This document shows positions 1 to 8,216 of a stretch of DNA of 64,000 bases, in pieces. The stretch is taken from contig NZ_CP016534.2 of NCBI RefSeq assembly GCF_001687565.2, forward strand, positions 3,352,501 to 3,416,500. The letters are read 5' to 3'. Under the pieces are notes generated by a model. That model had not been told where the DNA came from, ran no database searches, and saw nothing but the letters and a program-made list of their open reading frames with translations. The DNA is from Planococcus antarcticus DSM 14505 (GTDB lineage Bacteria; Bacillota; Bacilli; Bacillales_A; Planococcaceae). The position numbers and the translations under genes are program-made. Position 1 is the stretch's first letter; every line of letters starts with the position of its first letter.

Positions 1-1
1 C

Positions 2-922
2 GGAACAAATTGGATTACTGATCGGTTTATAAAAGCGGCCAAAGAACATCCTGAATTCACGATTGGCGCAGTTTATTCCCGTACGATGGAGAACGCTAGC
101 GCATTTGCGACTAAGTACGAAGTCCAAAATGTCTATACCGATATGAAAGCTATGTTCAAAAGCGGCCATATCGATGCGGTTTATATCGCATCTCCCAATG
201 CCTTCCATGCCCAGCAAAGCATACTGGCCATGGAACATGGCATTCATGTTCTGTGCGAAAAGCCTGCCGTTACGTCCGTTGAGGAAATGGACCAGGTCAT
301 TGGAGCTTCGCAGACTCATAAAGCAACTTATATGGAAGCAATGAAATCGACGGTTGTTCCGTCTTTCTTGAATTTGAAAAAGAATATGGATAAAATCGGG
401 CCGATCCGCCGTTTTGTCTTTCATTATAATCAATATTCTTCACGCTATGATAATTATAAGAATGGTGTCATTGAAAATGCCTTTAAACCTGAGCTCGGCA
501 ATGGTGCTAAAATGGATTTAGGCGTTTACTGCATTGCACCCATCATCCATTTGGCAGGCACCCCCGAATCAGCCATGAAGAATAACTTTTTATTGTCGAC
601 AGGTGCCGATGGACAAGGCAGCATGATTTTGAATTATGCCGGAATAGAAGCAGTCATTATGTACTCGAAGATTTCGGATTCGTTTATGCCAAGTGAAATT
701 CAAGGTGAGAACGGGATTATTGAAATCGACCGCATCAGCGACCCTAAACTTATCACGATTAAATACAGAGGTGGCGAGACAGAAGATTTGTCTGTCGTAC
801 ACGAATTCGATTCGATGTATTACGAGCTAGCCGAATTTATCGACTGCGTGAAAAATGGACAGCTCGAATCAGCAATCAATACACACGCCATTTCACGTGA
901 AGTGACAAAGTTGCTGACGTGA
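2..922 (+). CDS. Gfo/Idh/MocA family oxidoreductase (5' end outside window)
   Basis: The reading frame is open to the left edge (GTNWITDRF... precedes the first ATG at 86), so the start and most of the Rossmann glycine motif lie outside the window. About 306 residues are visible. The LCEKPAVTS motif contains the EKP signature of Gfo/Idh/MocA dehydrogenases, where the lysine is catalytic; a C-terminal substrate-binding domain follows. Family members are NAD(P)-dependent dehydrogenases acting on sugars, inositols or related polyols in the cytoplasm. The substrate cannot be deduced here. Nothing downstream is co-transcribed, since a repeat element begins 31 bp after the stop. Confidence 0.9.
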   Translation, partial: GTNWITDRFIKAAKEHPEFTIGAVYSRTMENASAFATKYEVQNVYTDMKAMFKSGHIDAVYIASPNAFHAQQSILAMEHGIHVLCEKPAVTSVEEMDQVIGASQTHKATYMEAMKSTVVPSFLNLKKNMDKIGPIRRFVFHYNQYSSRYDNYKNGVIENAFKPELGNGAKMDLGVYCIAPIIHLAGTPESAMKNNFLLSTGADGQGSMILNYAGIEAVIMYSKISDSFMPSEIQGENGIIEIDRISDPKLITIKYRGGETEDLSVVHEFDSMYYELAEFIDCVKNGQLESAINTHAISREVTKLLT

Positions 923-952
923 ATGAGTGAAAATGAGCCCTATTCTGTAATT

Positions 953-1084
953 GATATTCTGCAAAACAACTGCGCTTTCGGGCCCGCACGACGCGGGTCA
1001 TGCAGCTGGCGTGACAGGGCGTCGCTCTTCCAGCTACCAGGGTCTCGCTATCCCGCGGGAGTCTCCGTTATTTTGCTTTATATC
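953..1084. repeat. MITE-like palindromic repeat, copy 1
   Basis: This 132-bp non-coding element has imperfect terminal inverted repeats: GATATTCTGCAAAACAAC at the left, and GATATAAAGCAAAATAAC when the right end is read on the other strand. ATT directly abuts both ends and could be a 3-bp target duplication. The inside is GC-rich and shares blocks (CGCTATCCCGCGGGAGTC and TGCATGACCC-type) with the element at 29977-30151, which lies in the opposite orientation. The reading frame through it (951-1226) is not considered a gene. Confidence 0.6.
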
Positions 1085-1222
1085 ATTGAATCACTATAGA
1101 ATTGTGAATACTGTATTTCAGGTATTTTTTAACGACAATGTGTTCACGGGCTTTGCGACAAGACTACGTAGGATTAATTTCACAGTTAAGCTTATTCATT
1201 TAAGCAGCAAAGGACGTGCCTT

Positions 1223-1897
1223 ATGATAAACGGAATTATATTTGATTTTGACGGATTGATTTTTGATACAGAAACGCACCAATATCACATTCTCCAAGAA
1301 ATGTTCGGTCAGTATGACAGCGAGCTGCCACTCGCGCTGTGGCAAAATGAAGTCGGTACAGATGGTGGTTTTTCACCATTTCATTATATGGAGCAGCAAA
1401 TTGGCAAGCCGGTTGAACATGAGTTGCTCAATAAACAATATAAAGAAAAGTTTCTTTCGGTTTTGTCGCAGGAAAAACCACGCGATGGCGTAGTTGAGTA
1501 TTTGCAGATGGCACAGGAGCTGGATTTGAAAGTTGGCTTGGCATCGAGTTCTAGTTATCGCTGGGTTTCAGGTCATTTGAAAAATCTAGAACTGTTTGAT
1601 CATTTCCATTGCATCCGAACTTCAGACCATGTCGAAAAAGTGAAGCCCGATCCCGCATTGTATCTTCAAGCGGCTAAGTGTTTGGATTTGTCTCCTGAAG
1701 CATGTCTTGTTTTTGAAGATTCTGCTCATGGCGCAACGGCGGCTAAGCGAGCCGGTATGAGTTGTGTGGTTGTGCCGAACAAGATAACGAGTACAATGGA
1801 GTTCGGGAATGTTGAGCACCGGTTAGATTCGATGGCGGATGTGCCTTTGAAGGATCTTCTGGATTTTGTATCTGCTTTAAAAGTAAATCAGCAATAA
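1223..1897 (+). CDS. HAD-superfamily phosphatase (beta-phosphoglucomutase-like)
   Basis: A 224-aa HAD hydrolase, the usual length for subfamily IA with a cap. Motif I is FDFDGLIFDTE near residue 6 (nucleophile Asp and acid/base Asp). A motif II serine follows in GLASSSSYRW around residue 100, motif III lysine in EKVKPDPALY around 140, and motif IV in VFEDSAHG around 165. The ATG at 1223 follows AGGACG with normal spacing. Family members dephosphorylate sugar phosphates or isomerise beta-glucose-1-phosphate in the cytosol. The exact substrate is unknown. It is monocistronic, bounded by a repeat upstream and a terminator downstream. Confidence 0.9.
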   Translation: MINGIIFDFDGLIFDTETHQYHILQEMFGQYDSELPLALWQNEVGTDGGFSPFHYMEQQIGKPVEHELLNKQYKEKFLSVLSQEKPRDGVVEYLQMAQELDLKVGLASSSSYRWVSGHLKNLELFDHFHCIRTSDHVEKVKPDPALYLQAAKCLDLSPEACLVFEDSAHGATAAKRAGMSCVVVPNKITSTMEFGNVEHRLDSMADVPLKDLLDFVSALKVNQQ

Positions 1898-1944
1898 CCG
1901 AAAAAGATGATTCTGGTTAAATGCCAGGACCATCTTTTTTGGTT
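1896..1944. terminator. Bidirectional terminator hairpin
   Basis: An inverted repeat (AACCGAAAAAGATG pairing with CATCTTTTTTGGTT, with an inner CTGG/CCAG pair) lies between convergent genes, with A and T tracts on both sides. It can terminate the HAD gene and the minus-strand monooxygenase gene. Confidence 0.75.
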
Positions 1945-3013
1945 ATTTTTTCACCGTATACTTCCTAATTTCTGGCAGAATTTCTGTACCGATTAAGTCG
2001 ATATTGCGCTTTAAGCGGTCGATAGGTACGCCACCAAAATCCATTTGGGCGATATAGCGTTGATGTCCATATAATTCGTGTTGATAAAGAATTTTTTCAA
2101 TGATTTGCTGGGGACTGCCGATGTTCATAACGCTGTCCATTTCAGCACCGTGCATAAAAGCATTTTGTGGATAACCTCGACCATTGGTTTTCTGCATTCC
2201 TTTGTCCTCATGTGGATCAACTTCTTCCATTGCTTGTTGTGTCGTTTCAGCAACATTGAAAAATCCAGCCATCGCCACTGGTAACTCCAAAGGGGTAAAG
2301 CCACTTTCCTCGGCTGCTTCGCGGTAGACATCAATGGTGTGCTTAAAGGTTTCTACAGGACCTCCAAGTGTCGCGAGCATCATTGGTACGCCGGCATGAC
2401 CTGCTTTGATGGCACTTGCTGGATGACCACCAACCGCGCGCCAAATCGGAAGCGATCCCGCCTGCGGACGTGGAATGACTCGTGCGTCCCGCAGCGGTGC
2501 ACGGAATCGGCCGCTCCAGTCCACTGTTTCCTGTCTGTTAATTTGCAGCAACAACTCAAATTTCTCTTCATACAATTCCTCATCATAACGGATATCGTAG
2601 CCGAGCAATTCGAACAAACCGACACGCGATGCTCGCCCGGCGATGATTTCTGCACAGCCATTCGAAATCAAATCGATGGTAGCAAAATCTTCGAAAACAC
2701 GCACCGGATCTGACGTGCTGATGATGGTAGAAGAGCTGGAAATCTTAATGTTTTGTGTCGCCTACGCAATCGCTGCCAGCACGACTGTATGCGCCTGGGT
2801 CGTGAAATATTCCTGATGACTCTCCCCAACGCTGAAACAATCGAGTCCCGCCTGATCTGCCAACTGCGCGAGGCCGATGATTTCTTGAATTCGCTCTCCT
2901 GCCGAAATCCGTTGTCCTGTAAGTGGATCTGGGAGATGATCCCCCAATGTATAAATGCCAAACTCCATCCCTTTGTCCGGGTTGATGCGGTATTGTTCCA
3001 TGTCCATTATCAT
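1943..3013 (-). pseudogene. Luciferase-like (LLM class) monooxygenase, interrupted by one amber codon
   Basis: Read on the minus strand from the ATG at 3013, the frame encodes an LLM-class flavin-dependent oxidoreductase of about 356 residues. It has the N-terminal MEFGIYTLGDHLPDP and GESHQEYF motifs, then LPIWRAVGGHPASA and the C-terminal DLIGTEILPEIRKY. A single in-frame TAG at 2762-2764 (codon 84, after HTVVLAAIA) interrupts it. The frame resumes at once with ATQNIKISSSSTII, the normal beta-strand of the family, so there is no frameshift. Family members use FMNH2 and O2; the substrate is unknown. Either a recent nonsense mutation or a sequencing error explains the stop; the rest of the sequence looks undegraded. 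Confidence 0.85.
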
Positions 3014-3133
3014 CCCTTCCTATTGTTCACTACTTCACAGCATAGTCCGAAGAATGAGGCACCAAAACTAATATACCAAGCCAACAAAAAAGAGCAATTT
3101 CCAAAACAATCCTGGAACCGCTCCCTTCTTCTT

Positions 3134-3859
3134 TTAATTCAGCTGCGTCGCGGCAATGCCAAAATAAGTTCCCGGCTCTTTCGAAAACGCCACTCGTTCA
3201 AAATGAGCCTGGAATCCCGCTTCTGCGAGCAGTCCCTCCCATTCCGGCATGGAAAACAAACCGGCTTTATCGCTGTCATGCTCATGGGTAATCCGTCCAT
3301 CTCTGTCGCGCATGACGTAGGCATATTCCGTCTCCGTCACCCCATCTTCCGGATCGCTGTCATAGCTCCATTCCAAATAACGCATGCCTCGTCCGTTCTT
3401 GTCAATCCCTCCGTGGCTTGTCCGCGGTTCAAAGGTTTCCTTATACTGATCCGGCATAATGAACAGCAGGCCTTCCGGTTTCAAATGCTTTTTCGCATTG
3501 TTCATGACCGCCAGCAAATCAGCTTTATCGGTGAAGTAGGAAATCGCATCGTGGATGAACACCAAGTCAAACTCGGTTCCAACATCAATCTTCCGCATAT
3601 CTCCTTGCATGTGTAGACAATCTGGATTCAACTCACGGCTGACTTTCAGCATGTCCAGCGACAAATCTGTCAAGGTCATCGAAAAATGCTTTTTCAAGTA
3701 AAAAGCGTTGCTGCCGCCTCCAGAACCGAATTCTAGCGCTGTCTTGATAGCGGGATGATAGTGCTCGATAATTTTCAAGAAAAGATAGGCCTCTTCCTCG
3801 TATTCCGTATGCGGCGACATCAACGGCCACCATTCCGCCAGTTCCTTGTACAGCTTCAT
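3134..3859 (-). CDS. Class I SAM-dependent methyltransferase
   Basis: A 241-aa protein starting at the ATG at 3859, preceded by GGAAGGGTG; a longer reading to 3949 has no good ribosome binding site. The AdoMet-binding motif I is LEFGSGGGSNAFYL near residue 38. An acidic post-motif I (LTDLSLDML) and motif II-like DLVFIHDAISYF follow. Methyltransferases of this fold modify small molecules or proteins in the cytoplasm. No neighbour indicates the substrate. The gene is separated from the monooxygenase pseudogene by about 120 bp. Confidence 0.85.
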   Translation of the reverse strand: MKLYKELAEWWPLMSPHTEYEEEAYLFLKIIEHYHPAIKTALEFGSGGGSNAFYLKKHFSMTLTDLSLDMLKVSRELNPDCLHMQGDMRKIDVGTEFDLVFIHDAISYFTDKADLLAVMNNAKKHLKPEGLLFIMPDQYKETFEPRTSHGGIDKNGRGMRYLEWSYDSDPEDGVTETEYAYVMRDRDGRITHEHDSDKAGLFSMPEWEGLLAEAGFQAHFERVAFSKEPGTYFGIAATQLN

Positions 3860-4033
3860 GTCGATCACCCTTCCGATTTTTCTTTCATTATATAGCGGTA
3901 GAGAACAAAGTGTGGAAGAAAATGATTTATATTCATTACGAATAAACATAGACTAATCAACCCAGGACTATTAAACTACAGTAGACCCAACGTACGATTT
4001 AACCTAGGTCTATCCGAATGATGGAGGCAGAAC

Positions 4034-4561
4034 ATGAAGGAAATTCTTTTATGGATTATCGGGGTTGCCGCAACAATCCTTACTGTCTATCTTGTGACCG
4101 CATACCATACCACTCCAGAGGGTGCATTCGAAGAGTTGCGGCAATCAACAGATGCCACACTTATTCCGATGGTGGATGAAGAGCAAGTAATCCTAATAGA
4201 TGAAAACGGGGCGCTTTCCGTTGCACTCATGATTACCGAGCGCCGCTTCTTGTTTAACATATTTTACACAGACTTCGAAGTTTTTCCTACCAACCTGAAT
4301 GTGTTTGATGTAAATCTAAACCATACAATTGCATTTCTAAACGCATCTGAGAATTGGGAGTATACTTATGGTCTCGTTAAAAATGAAGAGGTGAAATACT
4401 TAGCAGGTTCAGGGTATCCAGAACTTGAAGACGTGTTAGCAGTTTATCCATTGACAGACTATATTTCTAACGACGATGTCGAAGATGTCATTGTCTGGTT
4501 TTTCCCTCAAGAGTTAGAAAAGGACACAATAGCCTCCAATCTTAATTTCCCCCTGTGTTAG
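4034..4561 (+). pseudogene. 5' part of an unknown membrane-anchored protein gene cut by the IS element
   Basis: The ATG at 4034 follows a GGAGG site. The product has an N-terminal membrane segment (ILLWIIGVAATILTVYLV) and an acidic extracytoplasmic region. I do not recognise the family. The frame ends with a TAG at 4559-4561, only 2 bp before the IS left end, and a short open stretch after the IS (to 6326) ends in an acidic tail EEFFIE. The simplest reading is that the IS inserted into this gene and the last residues before the stop are at or near the junction. A naturally complete 175-aa gene that ends by chance beside the IS is possible. Confidence 0.55.
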
Positions 4562-4612
4562 GCTGGTTGTCGTACGAAACTCTCCTGTTATACTTTAATT
4601 ATTAGATGGAGG

Positions 4613-5134
4613 TTGTGCGACATGACGAGTGAAAATAGAACGCGTTATACGAAAGAACAGAAGGACGCTATCTTGAAACGGATGATGCCCCCTCAAAACG
4701 AATCCGTTAAAAGCATCACGGAAGATCTCGGAATTTCCAAACAAACACTTTATAAATGGCGAAAACAAGCACGCAGTGCCGGACAAGCGACACCGGGAAA
4801 TGACCAAGCATCCGAACGCTGGAACAGTGAAGATAAGTTTCTGGTGGTGCTGGAAACCTACGCAATGACGCAAACGGAACTCGCGGAATACTGCCGGAAA
4901 AAGGGATTGTACAAAGAACAGATTGATGCTTGGCGCATCAGTTGTCTAGGGGCCAACACTGGTGAAATCAACCAGACCAAACGGCTTTCTCAGGAACTGA
5001 AGGAAGAAAAACGGCGGACAGCTGAAGTGGAAAAAGATCTGCGAAAAAAAGAGAAGGCGCTGGCTGAAGCTGCGGCGTTATTGCTTCTGCGAAAAAAGGC
5101 CCGAGCGATTTGGGGGGATCCAGAGGACGAATGA
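4613..5134 (+). CDS. IS3-family transposase OrfA (helix-turn-helix protein)
   Basis: A 173-aa protein that begins by ATG or, more likely, at MTSENRTRY (ATG 4622). The N-terminal third contains a helix-turn-helix (SITEDLGISKQTLYKWRKQ) that would bind the IS ends. The C-terminal third is a charged coiled coil (RLSQELKEEKRRTAEVEKDL and on) like the leucine zipper of OrfA proteins. It overlaps orfB by 25 bp in the frame one base ahead. OrfA alone usually represses transposition, while the OrfAB fusion is the transposase. Confidence 0.9.
   Translation: MCDMTSENRTRYTKEQKDAILKRMMPPQNESVKSITEDLGISKQTLYKWRKQARSAGQATPGNDQASERWNSEDKFLVVLETYAMTQTELAEYCRKKGLYKEQIDAWRISCLGANTGEINQTKRLSQELKEEKRRTAEVEKDLRKKEKALAEAAALLLLRKKARAIWGDPEDE
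5092..5098 (+). promoter_or_regulatory. Programmed -1 frameshift site A-AAA-AAG
   Basis: The heptamer A AAA AAG lies in the orfA frame (codons CGA AAA AAG GCC). A -1 slip here reads directly into orfB as RKKGPSDLGGSRGRMIRPP. This is the classic slippery sequence of IS3-family elements and lies just upstream of the orfA stop. Confidence 0.8.
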
Positions 5135-6198
5135 TCCGCCCGCCAGATCGCCGACGTGCGGTTGAACTCATCCAAGAAGCGAACCGCAACGGGGCCCGCT
5201 TGGCCCGTGCCTGTCAGGAATTGAATATCAATGTCCGCACGTATGAACGGTGGGTCTCCGGTGGCGAAGTGAAAGAAGATCAACGCCCCCACGCCGAGCG
5301 ACCTGTGCCTCAAAATAAACTGAGTGAAGAAGAGCGACAAGAAGTGCTGCAAATCGTTAAGAAAGAAGAATTTGTGGACTTGCCTCCTTCCCAGATTGTG
5401 CCGAAGCTCGCCGATCGGTCCATCTACATCGCCTCTGAATCGACGATGTACCGTATCTTGCGCCAAGAACAGATGCAACAGCACCGCGGTCAAAGCAAAC
5501 GCCCGAAAGCGAAGTTGCCGGAGAGCTATTTGGCGACGGATCCGAACCAGGTCTGGACGTGGGATATCACGTGGCTGAAAGGTCCGGTGAAAGGGCTTTA
5601 CTATCGACTCTATTTGATCATTGACCTGTTTAGTCGAAAGATTGTCGGCTGGGAAGTCTGGGAAATGGAAGATGCCAATCATGCGGCCGATCTGATCAGA
5701 AAAACCGTCGTCAGCGAAAAAATACACGGAGCGCCACTGGTACTGCATTCCGATAACGGCAGCCCGATGAAAGCCGCGACGTTCCAGACGTTGCTTGAGA
5801 AACTGGGGATTCAAAGTTCATACTCCAGACCGCGCGTCAGTAACGACAATCCGTATTCGGAAGCCATTTTTCGGACACTTAAATACCGGCCAGAGTTTCC
5901 GGTTGACGGATTTGCCTCTCTTGAAGAGGCACGGGAATGGACCACTCGGTTCGTCCACTGGCATACGCATGAGCATCAGCACAGCAGTATTAACTTTGTG
6001 ACGCCAGAACAGCGTCACACGGGTGTTCACGTGGAAGTACTGAAAAATCGGCATGAAGTTTACATACAAGCGAAACAAAATCGGCCGGAACGGTGGGCAA
6101 GAACGACAAGAAATTGGCAACCGCATGAATCCGTCGCATTGAATCCGATGAAAGAGAAGGCGCGGACGGATCAGTTGCTTCAACGGCAGAAGGAATAA
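5110..6198 (+). CDS. IS3-family transposase OrfB (DDE integrase core)
   Basis: A 362-aa catalytic half of the transposase, made mainly as an OrfAB fusion by frameshifting; the TTG at 5110 is a nominal start. It has an HTH_21-like region near residues 70-120. The DDE core follows: first Asp in WTWDITW, second Asp in LHSDNGSPMK, Glu in NPYSEAIFRTLKY with the E-x6-K spacing (SEAIFRTLK). All three acidic residues are present. It ends in the usual basic C-terminal region. Confidence 0.92.
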   Translation: MGGSRGRMIRPPDRRRAVELIQEANRNGARLARACQELNINVRTYERWVSGGEVKEDQRPHAERPVPQNKLSEEERQEVLQIVKKEEFVDLPPSQIVPKLADRSIYIASESTMYRILRQEQMQQHRGQSKRPKAKLPESYLATDPNQVWTWDITWLKGPVKGLYYRLYLIIDLFSRKIVGWEVWEMEDANHAADLIRKTVVSEKIHGAPLVLHSDNGSPMKAATFQTLLEKLGIQSSYSRPRVSNDNPYSEAIFRTLKYRPEFPVDGFASLEEAREWTTRFVHWHTHEHQHSSINFVTPEQRHTGVHVEVLKNRHEVYIQAKQNRPERWARTTRNWQPHESVALNPMKEKARTDQLLQRQKE

Positions 6199-6234
6199 AT
6201 AGCAGTTTTCGAAAACAGAGAGATGCGACAACTA

Positions 6235-6326
6235 TATTGACAAACACCGATTTTCTGGATGGAAACGAAGAATTAGTTGAGGAAATTAAAAATGATGTTA
6301 CAACGGAAGAATTTTTTATTGAATAA
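6235..6326 (+). pseudogene. Probable 3' remnant of the gene interrupted by the IS
   Basis: Just after the IS right end, one frame reads LTNTDFLDGNEELVEEIKND and ends EEFFIE at a TAA (6324-6326). It has no start codon or ribosome binding site. Its acidic composition resembles that of the truncated protein upstream of the IS. I infer that it is the displaced C-terminus of that protein. Confidence 0.45.
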
Positions 6327-6370
6327 ACAGCTGCGACTAGATTGTTACTACTTGAAAAGAGGAAACTGTC

Positions 6371-6532
6371 TTGAATATGGATTGGCATATACTTTTTGGC
6401 ATTTTTTGTGTAGCAATTATTTTCGTAGTGATCAAATCTTTTTTTGAGAAAGGAAAACGGTTCTCAGTTATTATGATTTTTGAAGTGCTCCTGTTAACGG
6501 GACTTTTTCAATTAGCAAATTGGTTCTTTTAA
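6371..6532 (+). CDS. Small two-helix membrane protein (53 aa)
   Basis: A short gene starting at TTG 6371 (or ATG 6377), preceded by GAAAAGAGG with about 8 bp spacing. The product has two hydrophobic segments (HILFGIFCVAIIFVVIKSFF and VIMIFEVLLLTGLFQLANWF) separated by a basic KGKR turn. No family is recognised. It lies directly after the interrupted gene's remnant and may once have been in the same operon. Confidence 0.55.
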   Translation: MNMDWHILFGIFCVAIIFVVIKSFFEKGKRFSVIMIFEVLLLTGLFQLANWFF

Positions 6533-6579
6533 TAAAACAGAATTGACCTTTGTTAATAAAGGATACGAGGTAACTTTAT

Positions 6580-6806
6580 CAAATTATTAACGCTGCAAAA
6601 GCACTTCAGCTTATGGCTCTTTTGGTTTTATGTTAGCCTTTTTCCAAATCGGTATTGGTTGGTTTATTGACTTCTTTTTCATCGGTATCTTTTTCATCAT
6701 TTTAAAAAACGACAATGAAAAAACAAAAAAGATCAACATCGGATTTGGATTACTCATACTCGCCTATTCGTTCTATGCACTATACAGTCAGTCCAATCTT
6801 TTCTAA
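6580..6806 (+). pseudogene. Decayed small membrane protein gene
   Basis: A GAGG site is followed, 7 bp on, by ATC AAA TTA TTA rather than ATG, reading KLLTLQKHFSLWLFWFYVSLF. A slip at the CTTTTT run (near 6641) joins it to a long frame, FFQIGIGWFIDFFFIGIFF onward, which is open from the ATG at 6630 to the TAA at 6806. The joined product would be a two- or three-helix membrane protein of about 75 residues. A start codon changed from ATG to ATC plus a one-base frameshift would explain this. Translation from 6630 alone (58 aa) lacks a ribosome binding site. Confidence 0.45.
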
Positions 6807-6842
6807 GAAAACTGGAACCGTAAACTGTTATAAACAAAAAAT

Positions 6843-6866
6843 GACTTTCCATTATGTTGGAAAGTC
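6843..6866. terminator. Hairpin between convergent genes
   Basis: A 9-bp inverted repeat GACTTTCCA / TGGAAAGTC with a short loop lies 6 bp from the end of the minus-strand RDD gene. The T tract is weak, so terminator function is likely but not certain. Confidence 0.5.
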
Positions 6867-6872
6867 GAATAA

Positions 6873-7277
6873 TTAGAACTTATTATTTTTCACTTCTTTC
6901 ACCACTGTATGCGAATACAAATCGTGCGGGAATTTCTCGCCTTCGTAGGCGTCATACTGGGCACGATCTTTCAAATACACGAAGGGGCTGACAATATTAC
7001 GGTGCACAACGCGTTTCAGAATCTGTTCGGGGGGCAGCTCACCACCGTCTTCTTTCTGTACCTCGATGCTCATCATTTTCTGTCCAATTGTCTGGCCGTT
7101 GAGCCGTAGCTGGGCATATTCCAAGCCCCAGAAAATTACGGTCGGCGACACCAACGGATAAACAAAACAGCTTTTCACTTTCCCTTTTAACAAGGGCTCT
7201 ACCGCAAACGATACCGATGTAGAAATCGCGTTATCAATCAATATGGCCTTCATTCGTTTTTTCGTTAATTCAGTCAT
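6873..7277 (-). CDS. RDD-family membrane protein
   Basis: A 134-aa protein starting at ATG 7277 (MTELTKKRMK), preceded by GGAAGG with 9 bp spacing. An alternative ATG at 7286 overlaps the previous stop. Features of the RDD family are the N-terminal RMKAILIDNAIS helix, the conserved LNGQTIGQKMMSIEVQKEDG turn, and a late LKRVVHRNIVSPFVY segment. RDD proteins are small integral membrane proteins, some acting as Na+/H+ antiporters or with Fe handling; the function here is unknown. It is 5 bp downstream of the 7283-7678 gene and is probably co-transcribed with it. Confidence 0.75.
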   Translation of the reverse strand: MTELTKKRMKAILIDNAISTSVSFAVEPLLKGKVKSCFVYPLVSPTVIFWGLEYAQLRLNGQTIGQKMMSIEVQKEDGGELPPEQILKRVVHRNIVSPFVYLKDRAQYDAYEGEKFPHDLYSHTVVKEVKNNKF

Positions 7278-7282
7278 ACTGT

Positions 7283-7678
7283 TCATCCTTCCATCATAAT
7301 GAATAACCCAAATACTAATAAAGTCAGTACAGTTTCGGACCATTCATACCAATACCGCTCTTTGTCTCGGTGCAAGATCCACTCCTCAAGTCCTGTGAAG
7401 AATTTTTGGGAAACAAACAGCCCAGCGATTGGACTCAACTGTGTAGCGAGCGAAAGCTCCGAGATATCTAGTTCTACAAATATGTACATTAATGCGTAAA
7501 CAAACCCTACAAGAATGATTCCTTGCAGAATGATTCCATACCGATTTTTATCTTCGTGAAAAATGCTTTTTGAAGTTCTTTTTATTCCACGATGTTTCTT
7601 TAAATAGAAATTCGTGAAAAGAAAATAAAAGACTAAAAGAAAAATTAAGCCGCTAAATGTTACCATCTTCATAGGCAA
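7283..7678 (-). CDS. Small membrane protein, DUF4181-like
   Basis: A 131-aa protein with four hydrophobic segments. Segment 1 is FSGLIFLLVFYFLFTNFYL. A conserved-looking loop KHRGIKRTSKSIFHEDKNRY precedes segment 2, and a late charged stretch RDKERYWYEWSE precedes the last helix. The layout resembles the two DUF4181-like proteins at 10430 and 10853. Function is unknown. It is the first gene of a two-gene unit with the RDD protein. The divergent gene at 7795 shares its upstream region. Confidence 0.55.
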   Translation of the reverse strand: MPMKMVTFSGLIFLLVFYFLFTNFYLKKHRGIKRTSKSIFHEDKNRYGIILQGIILVGFVYALMYIFVELDISELSLATQLSPIAGLFVSQKFFTGLEEWILHRDKERYWYEWSETVLTLLVFGLFIMMEG

Positions 7679-7794
7679 GAACTCCTTTGACTGATAAAGT
7701 TCTACAAAAGAGAGGTATTCACCTTCTTCGGTCGATATTAATTCTTTTCAACTACAAGTAACAATATGAAGACCTACGATTGGAGGCACTTCCA

Positions 7795-8139
7795 TTGAAC
7801 ACTGATACAGATTCACTTATCACTTTTCTCATTGCGTTTGGTGTACCAGTCGCAATGATGACGTGGGCTTATTTCAAAATGAACGCGGCTGATCAACAAT
7901 CCGTAAAGTCCGATTTTGCATCACCAAAATTTCTGCTAAGTATGGGCTCTTTTGCTTTAGGGGCTTTTCTCATCGAATTCAGTGACACCTTTTCTGTTCC
8001 CATGATAAAAACAATTGGTCTTGTTTTACTGATTGTAGGCGGAATTGGTTCAAGCATCGTTACGTGGAAATCTAGCAAAGTCAGAAGCCTACTAATTCTC
8101 GCTTTGTTTCCCCTTATGGTTTTTTTCCATGTCAGCTAA
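7795..8139 (+). CDS. Small membrane protein of unknown function
   Basis: The TTG at 7795 is chosen because GGAGG precedes it by 8 bp; the longer in-frame TTG at 7780 would include the ribosome binding site itself. The 114-aa product has about four hydrophobic helices (LITFLIAFGVPVAMMTWAYF; LLSMGSFALGAFLIEF; TIGLVLLIVGGIGSSIV; LLILALFPLMVFFHVS). I do not recognise a family. It lies 77 bp before another membrane protein gene on the same strand. Confidence 0.6.
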   Translation: MNTDTDSLITFLIAFGVPVAMMTWAYFKMNAADQQSVKSDFASPKFLLSMGSFALGAFLIEFSDTFSVPMIKTIGLVLLIVGGIGSSIVTWKSSKVRSLLILALFPLMVFFHVS

Positions 8140-8216
8140 TCCACTTGTTCGTTTGCCTACATCTTTTTTAGGGAACAACTAGCTTAATAGCTGACGCTAC
8201 AGAAGGAGTGTTGACC

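Larger units (their letters stand above)
4564..6234 (+). mobile_element. IS3-family insertion sequence
   Basis: About 1.67 kb with two overlapping reading frames, orfA and orfB, joined by an A-AAA-AAG slippery heptamer. Imperfect terminal inverted repeats are visible: TGGTTGTCGTAC at the left, and TAGTTGTCGCAT when the right end is read in reverse, followed by a partly conserved CTCTC block. I could not see a clear target-site duplication, so the exact ends are uncertain by a few bases. The element has intact catalytic residues and looks potentially active. It interrupts the gene at 4034. Confidence 0.85.

Noticed and set aside
951..1226. Open frame of 91 codons after the first oxidoreductase
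   Set aside because: It runs through the palindromic repeat at 953-1084, has no ribosome binding site, and the repeat recurs elsewhere in other frames.
2753..3616. Long plus-strand frame (287 codons) opposite the monooxygenase and methyltransferase genes
   Set aside because: It is antisense to two recognised protein families, with no ribosome binding site or domain.
4990..5814. Minus-strand frame of 274 codons inside the IS element
   Set aside because: Antisense to the transposase catalytic domain; the codon pattern follows the sense gene.
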